Shown here: positions 26,466-36,466 of the stretch, in pieces
Position numbering within the stretch: the stretch's first letter is position 1
How the letters are laid out: each line of letters opens with the position of its first letter
DNA from: Mesotoga prima MesG1.Ag.4.2
Lineage (GTDB): Bacteria > Thermotogota > Thermotogae > Petrotogales > Kosmotogaceae
Direction: 5' to 3'
Length of the DNA: 64,000 bases
Assembly (NCBI RefSeq): GCF_000147715.2
Contig: NC_017934.1
Span: 1,860,001 to 1,924,000, forward strand
Notes under the pieces: generated by a model
What the model saw: only the letters and a program-made list of their open reading frames with translations
Told to the model about the DNA's origin: nothing
Databases searched by the model: none
Made by a program: the position numbers and the translations under genes

Positions 26466-28706
26466 TCACTTTCTTATTTCAAGATCTTTCAGTATCTTTG
26501 GCGCTTCATGAAGCTCTGAATTTGGCACATCATACTGGTCGCCACGGCTGTCTTTCTCTTCAACGAAGAACTCCGGTATTACATTGTGCCTGCGAATCAA
26601 ATTATATTCTGAGGCTTTGAGGCGCTATGACCGTTCTTTTTCTTTAAGCGGTTTGACTAGTTTTTTGATTTCGGGGGAGTCGACTCCTGACTTTTCGATT
26701 GCCAAGAGGATTTCTCCAATAGCGGGATTAGATCTCTGACCGTCACCAAGATTAGGTACTCTGCTCAGTCTGTCTAGTTCTCTTTCGATTGTTTCAACGA
26801 CTTTCATAAGAACAGATGTGGAGGTTGTTCGAAGAGAGTTAGAGATGATCTTCGCAGTTTCTGCTTTCAGAACGGGATTTATCAGCCACCCATTATCCAG
26901 GACGATCCTAACACGGTCATCGTCAGAGCACGAAGGGTCTTCGGATACAGCATAAAGCAGTATACGCCACAGGATAGGGGCCCTGGATCGTCTCCACCAT
27001 TCGTAATAGAAGTTCCTGTCTTTGTTGTCGGTTTTTATCAAGTGAAGGATCGTATCACGTACGAAATCTATATAGATATGAAGCCATTCCGGGCTCGATT
27101 CCGGCTCGCTCTCTTCGATGGTCTTTCTCGCGCTGCAAATGCTGTCGTACTCTCTTACCGAGCCGTTGATTACCGACATGTCTGTGACGGCCTTCATTAG
27201 CTGCGAGGTAAGAATCGAAAGGATGTCTTCATGTAGTATATCAAGGTTTGGTTCAATGATCTCGGACCAAAATTTCTTCAAGCAATCGGTTTTGACGAGA
27301 GGCTCAAGATCGTATTGCCTGTGAAAGAGGGAAAGCTTCGCCGGTTTTCCAGTCTGAGAAAGAGAGAAGAAGCTCTGTATGGCCTTCGTGATTATCCATG
27401 GGTTTGTGGTGACATCGACCTTCTTCAGGGCTTTCAGCATTGCGAGACATGGAGTTTCTCCTTTGTGCCAGTTGTTGAGGATCAGATTCAACCATTCTGC
27501 CTGACAGGTATCTGGAATCTCCAGATCACTGTCTGCCATTTGTTCCACGATCGAAGAGACCAGATATGGGTTCAAGGATGATCTTCTAGAGGCCAAGAAA
27601 GTCAGGTGTTCCTGGCTGCTGCTTACGAAAGCAGTTTTTACGAACCAGCGGGTTAGAGACTTTTCGATCTCTGTGAGCGGCTCTTCCTCGCGGAAGAGAT
27701 TATCCAGCATCGCTTTCGAATCGAGCCATTCCACCCATGCGAAGCCCTCAGCGAAACGACAAAAGACCTCTGTGAGGTCTTCACGGTTGAGACAGTATGT
27801 TAGGTAACTGTCGACCTTTTGATCTATTCCGGGTTTCTTGCCGGCAATGCTTTTAATTCTGTCGGTATGGATTTCAAGATCTGAACTGGCCAGGGAAGTC
27901 CAGTTTTCAAGAGCCTTCTGAAGTTCGTAATGAACTTTCTTCTTTTCGGGTGTTAGGGGATAGGAGACGGGAATCACATTGATCTCTTTCCACCTCTCGG
28001 CATCGCTCGCGCTGACAAGTGCGTATCTATTCGATTGCCTTATGTCCAGTCCTCTTGCCAGATAATCGACTATGGTATCTCTGTGACTGTACCCTATGAA
28101 AAGAATCGTGTAGTCCGATAGGTACAGATCCCTAAGAAAGTCCCTCGCCCAACCTTCGGTTAGGTAAGCTCTTCCGAAGTCCCTGTTCGTAACGACAAGC
28201 CATCTAGAATCCTGTTCCACGTTTCCGTGAAGATATACTATTCCCCTGAAGTCATCGCCCCTCGGTAGAGCGGGCGCTCTGAAGATATCGAAGCCGTCGT
28301 ATCTCTCTCCGTAATTCTTCAAAACGGTTAGAAAGTGCGCGTCGTAATTTGTCGTTACGATTTTGAGGTCCCGGGCGCTCTTGAATAGAAGAGGAATAAG
28401 GTTGTGAAGCTGCGACGGTCTAGAGGTTTCTCTACTCATAATCTGTTTTACGATTTCGTGGACGCCCTGTCCGCCATTCTTGGAGTTTAGACTGCCGAGA
28501 AAGACGTCCGGAGGTTGGACTCGCTGCTGTTTGACGTAGTATTTTTGGCCGTAGCTTTTCGCGACGGCTTTTGCGAGGTCGACAAAACCGGGTATGTTTG
28601 AAGGAGAGGCCATTGAAACGCCGGCACCCGCGAAGACTACCAGCCTTTCTTCCTCCTGCGCCCTTATTAATTCTGTAGGAATATCTACATGGTCTGTTAA
28701 GAGCAT
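26466..28706 (-). pseudogene. SIR2-domain protein with in-frame TAG (DUF4020-type)
   Basis: The first open frame (28706 to 26625) is 693 codons. Residues 20-250 form a SIR2-like NAD-binding domain: GAGVS at 27-31, TTNYD at 118-122, the catalytic-type histidine in YLHGN at 160, and IGYSHRD at 204-210. A long helical region follows, as in SIR2 proteins of the DUF4020 kind. The frame ends at a TAG (26625-26627), yet continues in the same phase for 52 protein-like codons (YNLIRRHNVIPEFFVEEKD, then LHEAPKILKDLEIRK) to a TGA at 26466. It may thus be a recently truncated gene or need suppression. Related SIR2 proteins deplete NAD during phage infection; that role is inference here. The start is supported by GGGAGG. 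Confidence 0.7.
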
Positions 28707-29300
28707 TATTCCTCCCGCCGTCTCTCTTTCTAATAACCTTCATTCACAAATTGAGACCCTTGAATAGAGAGCGTCCTTGATGCAATGATACTCCATTGCC
28801 GAACACGGTGTCGAGGAAGGTGCTTAATCCAAGAGGCTTTACCTAGAGAGAAAAACCGAATCTGGCGTCTTTCATGCCTGTCTTGAACGGTGGGAAAATG
28901 CGTAATTCTCACGCCGTTTTCTTCGTATGTAACTCCGCCCACCTTCATGTAGGGAAATTTCTTTGCGAACAAATGGGATCTAGATTTGGTTTGCCTGATG
29001 ACTGTGAGACAAGCTCCAGGTGACATCTTGAACATCAGTTATTGATTTACCCAGTGATTTGTCGAGAAGACTATCAAGCGGAGATTACCTGAAAGCCTTT
29101 CTTCGGTGCCTTGTCAAGACGCTCTTTTCAAATGTCTCGCAGTAGTTCTAGAAGCCACTTGTTTCGCATACATGACTTACTTTTGCTTTCCATTAAGTGA
29201 TTAGGCATCTCGAATATTCAGAATCTACTGTGGAAAAAACTGCACTCTAGAATTCTCTATGGATAGTAATCGGGTCAAATTCTTTCAGGAGGTAAGTATT
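28707..29300. other. Intergenic region with possible metallo-beta-lactamase remnant
   Basis: On the minus strand 29035-28900 reads MSPGACLTVIRQTK, FPYMKVGGVTYEENG and VRITHFPTV, reminiscent of MBL-fold hydrolases before their HxD metal motif. The match fails after about 28880. Flanking frames (YAKQVASRTTARHLKRAS upstream) fit the same idea but are stop-broken. I treat it as a possible decayed remnant, not a gene. Confidence 0.3.
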
Positions 29301-30704
29301 ATGAAGAAAGCACTGCTACTTTTCTCGCTTGTGGTTCTATTTGCGTTAACGGCTCTTGCGGGTCCAAAGTATGTTTTCCTGTTTATTGGCGATGGCATGG
29401 CTCTTCCACAGATCAACGCAGCACAACTATTTCTAAGTTCATCATTTGAGGATGCGGTAACTCCTAAGCTAAACATGCTTAGGTTTCCAGTCCAGGGTAT
29501 GACGACAACCTACTCCTCAAACTCCTTCATAACCGACTCAGCCTCGGCCGGTACTGCGATAGCAACAGGAAGGAAGACGAATGATGGCGTTATTAGCATG
29601 GATCCAACACTTACTGAATCCTACCAAACGGTTGCAGAATTTGCCAAAAGCAGGGACATGAAAGTCGGGATCATTTCAAGCGTCTCCATCGACCATGCCA
29701 CGCCGGCAGTTTTTTACGCTCATGAGAAATCAAGAAACAATTACTACTCAATTGGGCTTCAGGCAGTAACAAGTAATTACGACCTCTTCGGTGGCGGAAC
29801 TTTCAACAGGCCTGACAACAAAGGTAAAGACAGAAATCTCTTTGAGATAGCTGTAGAAAATGGATTCACGGTTGTAAGAACTCAGGAAGAGTTCGAATCA
29901 CTTGAATCAGTTGAAGGAAAGGTCATTATCACAAACGAAGTAATTCCTGGCAGCGGAGCGATGGCTTACGAAATCGATAGAGAGAACGAATTCTCTCTGG
30001 CAGATATTACTGCAAAAGCAATACAACTTCTCTCAAATGACAATGGCTTCTTCATAATGGTCGAGTCAGGCAAGATAGACTGGGCGTGTCACGCAAACGA
30101 CGCAGCAGCATCAGTTGGAGATACGATAGCTTTCGATAAGGCAATAGCGGAAGCAATAAAGTTCTACAATGAACATCCGGAAGATACCCTTATTGTTGTT
30201 ACCGGTGATCACGAAACGGGAGGACTCACACTAGGTTTTGCTGGAACAAAGTACGTTGCCAACGTTCCAACAATCGGAAATCAGAAGATGTCCTACGAGG
30301 CCTTCGATGCTCTCCTCTCTTCTGAAAAGGCTCTGGGCAAACTCAACACGTTCGAAGATCTTCTCGTTCTTGTTGAGGACAACTTTGGTCTTGTGACCAC
30401 TGGCAAACCTCAGGGCATCCCTCTAAACGATACAGAGATTGAAAGACTTCGGGAAGCCTTCGGTTACTACGTGAATGGTAGCGTACCAAAGGATAGCAGA
30501 ACATACATCCTCTACGGTGGTTACAATCCAGTTAGCGTAACACTCACTCATATTCTGAATGAAAAAGCCGGACTCGGTTGGACATCTTACTCGCATACCG
30601 GTGTTCCAGTTGCAACATTCGCCATGGGTGTTGGCCAAGAAATGTTCGCAGGTTTCTACGACAATACCGATATCGGCAAGAATCTCTTCAAACTCCTAGA
30701 CTAA
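29301..30704 (+). CDS. phoA: Secreted alkaline phosphatase
   Basis: A 467-residue PhoA-superfamily alkaline phosphatase. The signal peptide ends at LTALA|GPK (residue 20). Motifs follow in order: metal-binding FIGDGM (28-33), the nucleophile in TDSASAGTA (Ser80), DHATPAVFYAH, MVESGKIDWACHANDA and GDHETGGL. It removes phosphate from many monoesters outside the cytoplasm using two zinc ions and usually magnesium. The ATG at 29301 follows AGGAGG; the ATG at 29259 would bury the signal peptide. It ends in a strong terminator and stands alone. No Pho box is evident. Confidence 0.92.
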   Translation: MKKALLLFSLVVLFALTALAGPKYVFLFIGDGMALPQINAAQLFLSSSFEDAVTPKLNMLRFPVQGMTTTYSSNSFITDSASAGTAIATGRKTNDGVISMDPTLTESYQTVAEFAKSRDMKVGIISSVSIDHATPAVFYAHEKSRNNYYSIGLQAVTSNYDLFGGGTFNRPDNKGKDRNLFEIAVENGFTVVRTQEEFESLESVEGKVIITNEVIPGSGAMAYEIDRENEFSLADITAKAIQLLSNDNGFFIMVESGKIDWACHANDAAASVGDTIAFDKAIAEAIKFYNEHPEDTLIVVTGDHETGGLTLGFAGTKYVANVPTIGNQKMSYEAFDALLSSEKALGKLNTFEDLLVLVEDNFGLVTTGKPQGIPLNDTEIERLREAFGYYVNGSVPKDSRTYILYGGYNPVSVTLTHILNEKAGLGWTSYSHTGVPVATFAMGVGQEMFAGFYDNTDIGKNLFKLLD

Positions 30705-30723
30705 TAGTATCGATAAATGTAGT

Positions 30724-30759
30724 GGCCAGTGCGCAGAAAAACGCACTGGTCTCTTGTTC
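30724..30759 (+). terminator. Rho-independent terminator after the alkaline phosphatase
   Basis: A 10-bp stem (CCAGTGCG pairing with CGCACTGG, extended by two pairs) with an A-rich loop and TCTTGTTCT after it. Confidence 0.85.
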
Positions 30760-30768
30760 TGATTGGAG

Positions 30769-31992
30769 ATGAGAAAAGTGAGCATAAGTGGATCCAAAAA
30801 ACGGTACGAGCTGCTCTTTGTATTGATCCTGGTGGCTGTGAACATTGTGCTCATCATCATGCCAAACAGGTATGATAAGAGTTCAAATTACAGCTACACA
30901 GTTGGAAAGATTGTTGAAGTAGACAATACCGAACTCAAGCAGTATGGACTGATAAAACAGGGGAGTCAGTATTTGACCGTTGAGATCAAACGCGGCGAAC
31001 TGAAAGGTCAGGTTTTTGAAACAGACAACAACCTTATAGGTAAAATGGAACTTGATAAAGTACTCAGTGAAGGCGATACCGTCTATGTCGAATACTCAAC
31101 CATCGGTGACGGATCAATCTACGTTAAGGTCGTTGATTTCTACCGTCTTGGTACTGAAATGCTTCTTTTCACAGTATTCGGAGTAATGCTTATACTCTTC
31201 GCGGGGTTCACCGGACTCAAAACACTACTCTCGTTCACCACGACGCTTCTGGTTCTGTGGAAAGTGATGATTCCGCTCTATTTACAAGGCTTCAATCCTG
31301 TACTGATAGCTTTCGCAATTGTTTCAGCACTCACTTTGGCAATCATCTTTCTTGTTGGAGGATTCACCCGTAAGGGATTTGTTGCCTTCCTTGGATCGAT
31401 ATCGGGAGTCTTGGTAACCCTGATTCTTTCTTTAAGCTTTTCAGACCCATTTTACATAAACGGTTCGGTGATGCCGTTTGCGGAAACACTGCTTTATTCA
31501 GGTTTTGCACACCTTGATCTGAACCAGCTCTTTCTGGCCAGCATTTTTATCGGGAGTTCAGGGGCAGTAATGGATATCGGTATGGATCTTTCTGCATCTA
31601 TGCAAGAAGTGGTATTCAAAAACCCCGACATTACCACAAGAGAACTGATGTTTTCCGGATTTCGTGTAGGTAGGGCGGTGGTAGGCACAATGACGACCAC
31701 TCTTCTTTTTGCCTACTCAGGTGGCTATCTGACACTACTCATGGCCTTCATGGCGCAGGGTGTGAATACATCAGCGATGCTGAATCTCAACTATTTTTCG
31801 TCAGAAGTACTCATAACTGTAATCGGGAGTTTTGGGCTGGTTCTTACCGCGCCTCTCACAGCCATAATCGGAGCCTTCGTATTCACCAGAAAAGGGAGCG
31901 AGCTTCTTATCCCAGCGAACCAAGAAGCCGGACAAAGTGTGGACAAGAAGGCTCGAGAACTTGGGCCCGCCATTAACGATTCCGTCGATTGA
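30769..31992 (+). CDS. YibE/F-family membrane protein
   Basis: A 407-residue integral membrane protein of the YibE/F family. After one N-terminal membrane segment (about 12-32) comes an extracytoplasmic beta-rich domain (to about 125), then seven or so membrane helices, including SGAVMDIGMDLSASMQEVV and the TTTLLFAYSGGYLTLL segment. Transport has been suggested for the family but substrates are not established. The start is ambiguous: ATG at 30769 is used, but GTG at 30778 sits at better spacing from GGAG. Downstream it abuts the truncated repeat-domain frame. Confidence 0.88.
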   Translation: MRKVSISGSKKRYELLFVLILVAVNIVLIIMPNRYDKSSNYSYTVGKIVEVDNTELKQYGLIKQGSQYLTVEIKRGELKGQVFETDNNLIGKMELDKVLSEGDTVYVEYSTIGDGSIYVKVVDFYRLGTEMLLFTVFGVMLILFAGFTGLKTLLSFTTTLLVLWKVMIPLYLQGFNPVLIAFAIVSALTLAIIFLVGGFTRKGFVAFLGSISGVLVTLILSLSFSDPFYINGSVMPFAETLLYSGFAHLDLNQLFLASIFIGSSGAVMDIGMDLSASMQEVVFKNPDITTRELMFSGFRVGRAVVGTMTTTLLFAYSGGYLTLLMAFMAQGVNTSAMLNLNYFSSEVLITVIGSFGLVLTAPLTAIIGAFVFTRKGSELLIPANQEAGQSVDKKARELGPAINDSVD

Positions 31993-32615
31993 GGAATGGC
32001 TGGTACACCGACGGGGAAAAGTTGAGTGAGGATCTTCCATACACATTTAACACATCTGATTGGCTGCCGACACAGGGTGTGACCGATACCCTTCCGATAG
32101 TAGCCTGGTTCCCGCCAGTCTTCTATCATTTCAACGTAGTTGCAAATCCTCCCGAAGGCGGGGAAGTCATGGAAAGTGGTGTATTCATATACGGCGCTCC
32201 AATGACGCTGGGTGCAATTCCTAATGACAATTACGTATTCAGGAACTGGACTTTCGAGGGAGCTGAGTTCAGCGATAATCCATTGTGGGAAGGGAATTCC
32301 ACCTTCTTCCTTGCTAGATCGACTTGTATCGGCTGCACTGAATTCACCATAGTCGGCAATTTCGACCTGGATGTGCCCGACACAATTACTGTGAACTTGA
32401 GAGCCGAGCCACCTGAGGGTGGTGAAGTAAGCGGCGGAGGCAAATTTTCAAAAGGATCGAGCACTACTATCAGCGCCGTGCCAAATTCCGGATATGAGTT
32501 TAGTGGCTGGTACTTTGATCCATGTGGGAGCCCTTTCAGTGATTCTCAGACTTTGACTCTAAGCAATTTGCAGGTTGATTGGGCTCTTTTTGCGTCTTTC
32601 CACAAGCCTTTTTAG
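31989..32615 (+). pseudogene. Truncated InlB-type repeat-domain protein (3' remnant)
   Basis: An open frame of 208 codons with two and a half bacterial repeat domains of the divergent InlB B-repeat kind. The repeats start VVANPPEGGEV and LRAEPPEGGEV; each has a GYxF/NYVF...W core and ends in an F/SF strand. The frame begins mid-repeat (WYTDGEKLSEDLPYTF) with no signal peptide and no credible start or ribosome site, and overlaps the YibE/F stop. Full relatives are large secreted or surface proteins. A deletion probably removed the 5' part and joined the remainder to the YibE/F gene. Expression as a short cytoplasmic protein is unlikely. Confidence 0.6.
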
Positions 32616-32676
32616 ATCGAAGCTCTCTTTTTGAGACATAGCTTTTTAGTTTATTTGATTTTGTGTACAAAGAAGG

Positions 32677-32710
32677 AGCCTGAGGAGAGAATCCTCAGGC
32701 TTCTATCTTT
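32677..32710. terminator. Bidirectional terminator
   Basis: AGCCTGAGGA pairs with TCCTCAGGCT over a 5-nt loop. The plus strand continues TCTATCTTTT and the minus strand CCTTCTTTGT. It serves the repeat-domain frame and the convergent VOC gene, whose stop lies inside the stem. Confidence 0.8.
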
Positions 32711-33048
32711 TCAACAAAACCGATTCTGAAACCGTCCGGATCTCTGATGACGAATTTAAGGATTCCATAGGGAGTCGTTTCGAGAGGAGTATCGATCTCA
32801 ACAGTGTCTTTGATTCTATTCCACAGCTCCTCGACACCGGTGATTCGGAAGTTCAAGATGTCTGAATTCCTGTTTCTTTTCAATCCCGGAGTTTCGATTA
32901 TCCCAAAGCCGGCCGTTCCATCGAGTTTATAGGACTGCCAGTTGGTCTGTTCGTAAAAAATATCCGGTTCGAACCCGAGGATCTCTTCGTAGAAGACTCT
33001 TGCTCTCTCAAGAGAGCTAACAGATATAGTAGCAACTTGAATTTCCAT
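32695..33048 (-). CDS. VOC-superfamily (glyoxalase-like) protein
   Basis: A 117-residue single VOC module pair with two beta-alpha-beta-beta-beta units: SVSSLERARVFYEEILGFEP at the N-terminus and KFVIRDPDGFRIGFVE at the C-terminus. Such small proteins are glyoxalases, bleomycin-type resistance proteins, dioxygenases or uncharacterised metal-dependent enzymes. The metal ligands are not clearly complete, so no reaction is assigned. It stands alone between two terminators. Confidence 0.85.
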   Translation of the reverse strand: MEIQVATISVSSLERARVFYEEILGFEPDIFYEQTNWQSYKLDGTAGFGIIETPGLKRNRNSDILNFRITGVEELWNRIKDTVEIDTPLETTPYGILKFVIRDPDGFRIGFVEKIEA

Positions 33049-33072
33049 TTAAGCCTCCCAATATTAATTTGT

Positions 33073-33119
33073 TTTAAGAAGAATGAGGCCGGCGATAAAA
33101 CCTATCAGAGTCCGACCTC
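33073..33119 (-). terminator. Terminator after the FtsX-type permease
   Basis: On the minus strand GAGGTCGG pairs with CCGGCCTC (one G-U pair) over a long loop, followed by ATTCTTCTT. It closes the response regulator to permease operon. Confidence 0.6.
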
Positions 33120-33146
33120 AGTCAAACTGAAAGATTCATTTCTACA

Positions 33147-35651
33147 TCACTCTATAGTTCTGATCGATTCGGTTATACTTAGAGACGTCACCTTTCTCGA
33201 CGAAGCGAGCGTGGTCAGTATTCCTGCCCCTATCGCGCCGGCAACCGCTAGAACAATTCCCATCCATGGTATCGACCAGTTGAGATGACTCATCTCGGAT
33301 CTCAAGAGCGAATAGACCGTGTAAGAGAGAATCAGGCCTAGAACGACAGACGATATGGCACTTATGAATCCGAAGATCAGGCCTTCGTAAGTAAGCATGG
33401 CCTTGAGTTGTTTTCCGGTCATGCCCACCGCTCTGAGTATTCCAAACTCTCTGCGACGCAGGATGATAGTAGTGTTCATGGTGTTTGTTATACCGCAGAT
33501 GCCTATGAAGCCAACTATTGCAATAAGCCCGTACACTAGGGTTGAAAGTGTGCTGATCGCGTCTTCAGCCTCTTTCTTGTATTCACTGTATGAGATGAAG
33601 GTAGAGTTCCTGTATCTGTCGGCGATCTCTTCGATTGTTGATTCGAGAGCTTCAGCGTCGCTTCCCCTTCGAAGGTATATATCTACATACGAGTAGTGGT
33701 CCATGTAGTCCATCATGGTGAGATGGACATTGCCGTTCTCAGGCCTGAAAACCTCAATTATCTTCTCGCTGCATGCCGCAACAAGTATTCCGCCCTCGAC
33801 CGTGTAGCCGACGACTGATGGCAGCTCCTGCACCACAGCGGCAACGACGAACTCCGAGGCGACGGGAACTTGTACCATAGACTCGTTCAGATAGTACGTC
33901 TTGAGCAAAACTCTGTCTCCTGCCTCGATTCCGTGCTTGTTGCTGTTTTCTATGTCGATAATGATTACCGGTTCGGAAGTTGCTCTCGTCAAATCTATCG
34001 ATCCCGAAATGACTTTCGTCTTCATCAGCTCGATACCGAGATCGTTGTAAGCGAGGAGAGCCATGAACATTCCGCTATTATCAACTATTGTCGCGCGCAT
34101 TCCAGCCTCAGGGGTGGAGAAGGTTGCGAATGACTTGTTATCAAGGTCGCGGTCTTCCCATTCGGTGAGCAGTCTTCCCGTAATGAACTTCGCAGCCGCT
34201 ACTGTCTGTACATCTTCAAATGAGAGTATCTCTTCGATCGTTTCCTCATCGGGTCCGTCATCGTACATGCTTGCCACTCTTATTGAGAAATCCGACTTCA
34301 CAACGCCCCGCGCAATTCTCTCAGTATCGAAGTTTGCGGCAAAGTACGAGAAGGCTATGAAAAGAGTTGCCGCCATCGTCATTGAAATGACAGAAATAAT
34401 CGTCGTGCGAAGATTTCTCCTCATGTTTCTTTTCGCAAGTTTCAACGGGATCTTCTCTCCAAACGAACTTTGTCCTTTAACGATCCCTCTGACTTCGAAG
34501 TCAGAGGGTTCGACACCGTACTGTCTCATCGCCTCTACGGGTGAGACTTTCCCCGCCCTTAGTGCGGGAATAAGAGAAGATACGACTACCGACAGGAATC
34601 CGAGAATGGCTCCAAGTAAGAGTGATAGGGGTGAAATCATGGTTGCGAAGCCGCCTAGCCCCGTAAGCTGAGATCCCGCATAGAGCGCTATGGCGAAGGA
34701 AAGCAAAACGCCTGTCGCCAGTCCTAAGGGAATACCAACAAGACTTACGAGGATCGATTCTCGGAAGACGACCTTCCTTATCTGTGCGGGAGTGGCACCG
34801 GCCGCCCTGAGAAGCCCGAATTCACGTATTCTTTCGAGAACGGATATTTGTACGGTGTTATAGATAGAGACCATTGAAGCCACTGCGACGAGCAGTCCCA
34901 GAACGACGGCCGGCCAGTTGACGGGAGATAGGTTCTCAAGAAAGTAGATCAACGAACCGTTGTAAGTTGTCTTATCTCTTATTTCGAGATCCGAGGCAAC
35001 CTTCAGTGCGGCAACTCTTATTCCGTTGTTTGGTGCTTCAACGGTGAAATAGGCGTTCTTCACCACTCTCGACTCTTCAGAAATCTCTGAAAACTCCTCA
35101 GGTGAGATTTCCACAAAGGCCTTTGACATTGCACTCTCCTGTCTAGCCTTTGATACTATCCCTACTACTTCATAGGTACGTTTCTTGCCTCCAATATCAA
35201 GTGAGACCATTTGGCCGGTTTCCGGAGTGATTCCCAGAAGCTGTGCCGAAAATGAGTCTAACGCTATCTCTCCAGGCCTTTCCGGGAGACGGCCTTCTTT
35301 TACACTCTTTCCTCTCAGGTTGAGCGTCAGCTCATTGGCCTCTTCAATAAACAGAGAAGCCCTTTCTTCGGGGAATTCAATTGTTCCGGCTATTTTCTGA
35401 ATACCCAGCTCTTCAATCAAAACATGTATCTTCAGGTCCATGAGCTCAGATTCACTTGTCTCCACTACTTTGCCATGGTATCTCCCCACAGAGTTCTCCA
35501 TGCTCTGGAGCTCCGAAGCTTCGATGCTTTCGAAAGTGATCATGATTGCGGTTATGAAGGCTACGGCAAGGGCCACTCCCAGGAGTGTGTACAACGTTCT
35601 CCTAAGTCGTCTCGAAAGGTACTTTCTGCTTAGTTCTGTATAACGTTTCAT
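33147..35651 (-). CDS. ABC transporter permease, FtsX/MacB type (duplicated)
   Basis: An 834-residue permease with two FtsX units. The N-terminal segment (about 17-37) leads to an extracytoplasmic MacB-like domain (about 40-245). A three-helix FtsX core follows (about 250-375), then a cytoplasmic link and a second half starting at KLAKRNMRRNLRTTIIS (about 415) with its own large external domain and final helices. This 8-10 helix duplicated arrangement handles lipoproteins, peptides or envelope stress rather than solute uptake. It overlaps the ATPase gene by 4 nt. With the two-component genes upstream it resembles BceAB/YxdLM-type detoxification modules, but the substrate is unknown. Confidence 0.9.
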   Translation of the reverse strand: MKRYTELSRKYLSRRLRRTLYTLLGVALAVAFITAIMITFESIEASELQSMENSVGRYHGKVVETSESELMDLKIHVLIEELGIQKIAGTIEFPEERASLFIEEANELTLNLRGKSVKEGRLPERPGEIALDSFSAQLLGITPETGQMVSLDIGGKKRTYEVVGIVSKARQESAMSKAFVEISPEEFSEISEESRVVKNAYFTVEAPNNGIRVAALKVASDLEIRDKTTYNGSLIYFLENLSPVNWPAVVLGLLVAVASMVSIYNTVQISVLERIREFGLLRAAGATPAQIRKVVFRESILVSLVGIPLGLATGVLLSFAIALYAGSQLTGLGGFATMISPLSLLLGAILGFLSVVVSSLIPALRAGKVSPVEAMRQYGVEPSDFEVRGIVKGQSSFGEKIPLKLAKRNMRRNLRTTIISVISMTMAATLFIAFSYFAANFDTERIARGVVKSDFSIRVASMYDDGPDEETIEEILSFEDVQTVAAAKFITGRLLTEWEDRDLDNKSFATFSTPEAGMRATIVDNSGMFMALLAYNDLGIELMKTKVISGSIDLTRATSEPVIIIDIENSNKHGIEAGDRVLLKTYYLNESMVQVPVASEFVVAAVVQELPSVVGYTVEGGILVAACSEKIIEVFRPENGNVHLTMMDYMDHYSYVDIYLRRGSDAEALESTIEEIADRYRNSTFISYSEYKKEAEDAISTLSTLVYGLIAIVGFIGICGITNTMNTTIILRRREFGILRAVGMTGKQLKAMLTYEGLIFGFISAISSVVLGLILSYTVYSLLRSEMSHLNWSIPWMGIVLAVAGAIGAGILTTLASSRKVTSLSITESIRTIE

Positions 35652-36373
35652 ACCTTCTGACCTCCCAGGGCCGAAGAAAAGACGTTGCCCACGTCTGTAT
35701 TCGAGTAGTCCGAAACGATCTCGCCGTCCTCCAGGGTGATTATTCTGTTGGCTCTTTCTGCAATATCCTCTTCATGAGTCACTATTACGAGAGTCTGGTG
35801 GAATTTCCTCGCGCTTATTTTAAGCAGGTCCATGACTTCCTGGCTCGTCTTGCTGTCGAGATTTCCTGTCGGTTCGTCGGCAAAGACGATTGCCGGTTTC
35901 GTTATGAGAGCCCTGGCTATGGCCACCCTTTGTTGCTGGCCGCCTGAAAGGGCAGACGGGAGGTGACCGACCCTGTCTTCTAGTTTCATAAGCCTTATGA
36001 GTTCGTTCAGATAGGGCTCATCGACCTTTCTTTCGTCCAGGATCAGCGGGAGTTCTATGTTTTCCCTGGCAGTCAGGACGGGAATCAGGTTGAAAAACTG
36101 AAAGACAAACCCGATTCTTCTTCTTCTGAAGATCGAAAGTTGCGTATCCGTCATGGCGTAGAGATTCTTGCCGTCTATGTGGACGCTTCCCGCGGTAGGC
36201 CGATCAAGCCCCGCAAGCAGATGAAGGAGCGTACTCTTTCCCGAGCCACTAGGCCCGACTATCGCGATGAACTCGCCCTCCTCGACGGAAAGCTCCGCCC
36301 CTTTTAGCGCAGTGACTGCGTTCGCGCCAGATCCATATACTTTTCTCAGTCCAGTAGTTTTGAGTACTTCCAT
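35648..36373 (-). CDS. ABC transporter ATPase, LolD/MacB type
   Basis: A 241-residue nucleotide-binding protein with Walker A GPSGSGKST, Q-loop FVFQFFNLIP, signature LSGGQQQRVAIARAL, Walker B IVFADEPTGNLD and H-loop VTHEEDIAERA. This is the class that drives FtsX-type permeases, here the overlapping downstream gene. The start follows AAGGAGG. A 93-nt gap separates it from the histidine kinase and contains a pair of direct repeats, so the pump genes may also have their own regulated promoter. Confidence 0.95.
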   Translation of the reverse strand: MEVLKTTGLRKVYGSGANAVTALKGAELSVEEGEFIAIVGPSGSGKSTLLHLLAGLDRPTAGSVHIDGKNLYAMTDTQLSIFRRRRIGFVFQFFNLIPVLTARENIELPLILDERKVDEPYLNELIRLMKLEDRVGHLPSALSGGQQQRVAIARALITKPAIVFADEPTGNLDSKTSQEVMDLLKISARKFHQTLVIVTHEEDIAERANRIITLEDGEIVSDYSNTDVGNVFSSALGGQKV

Positions 36374-36438
36374 AATCCGCCTCCTTATTGATTTCTGTTC
36401 AGAGTTTAAGGAGTCTTTCTTATTCGTAGATGAAGGAT

Positions 36439-36463
36439 AAGCTTAAGAAATCGCAAGGTTAAG
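36439..36463 (-). promoter_or_regulatory. Direct repeat upstream of the ABC pump genes
   Basis: AAGCTTAAG and AAGGTTAAG (plus strand) occur 16 bp apart in the gap between kinase and ATPase genes. OmpR-type regulators bind direct repeats, so this is a candidate site for the neighbouring response regulator. The spacing is unusual. Confidence 0.3.
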
Positions 36464-36466
36464 CCC

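Noticed and set aside
34063-34671. A 202-codon plus-strand frame within the FtsX-type permease gene
   Set aside because: Antisense shadow of the permease coding sequence; low-complexity Ser-rich product.
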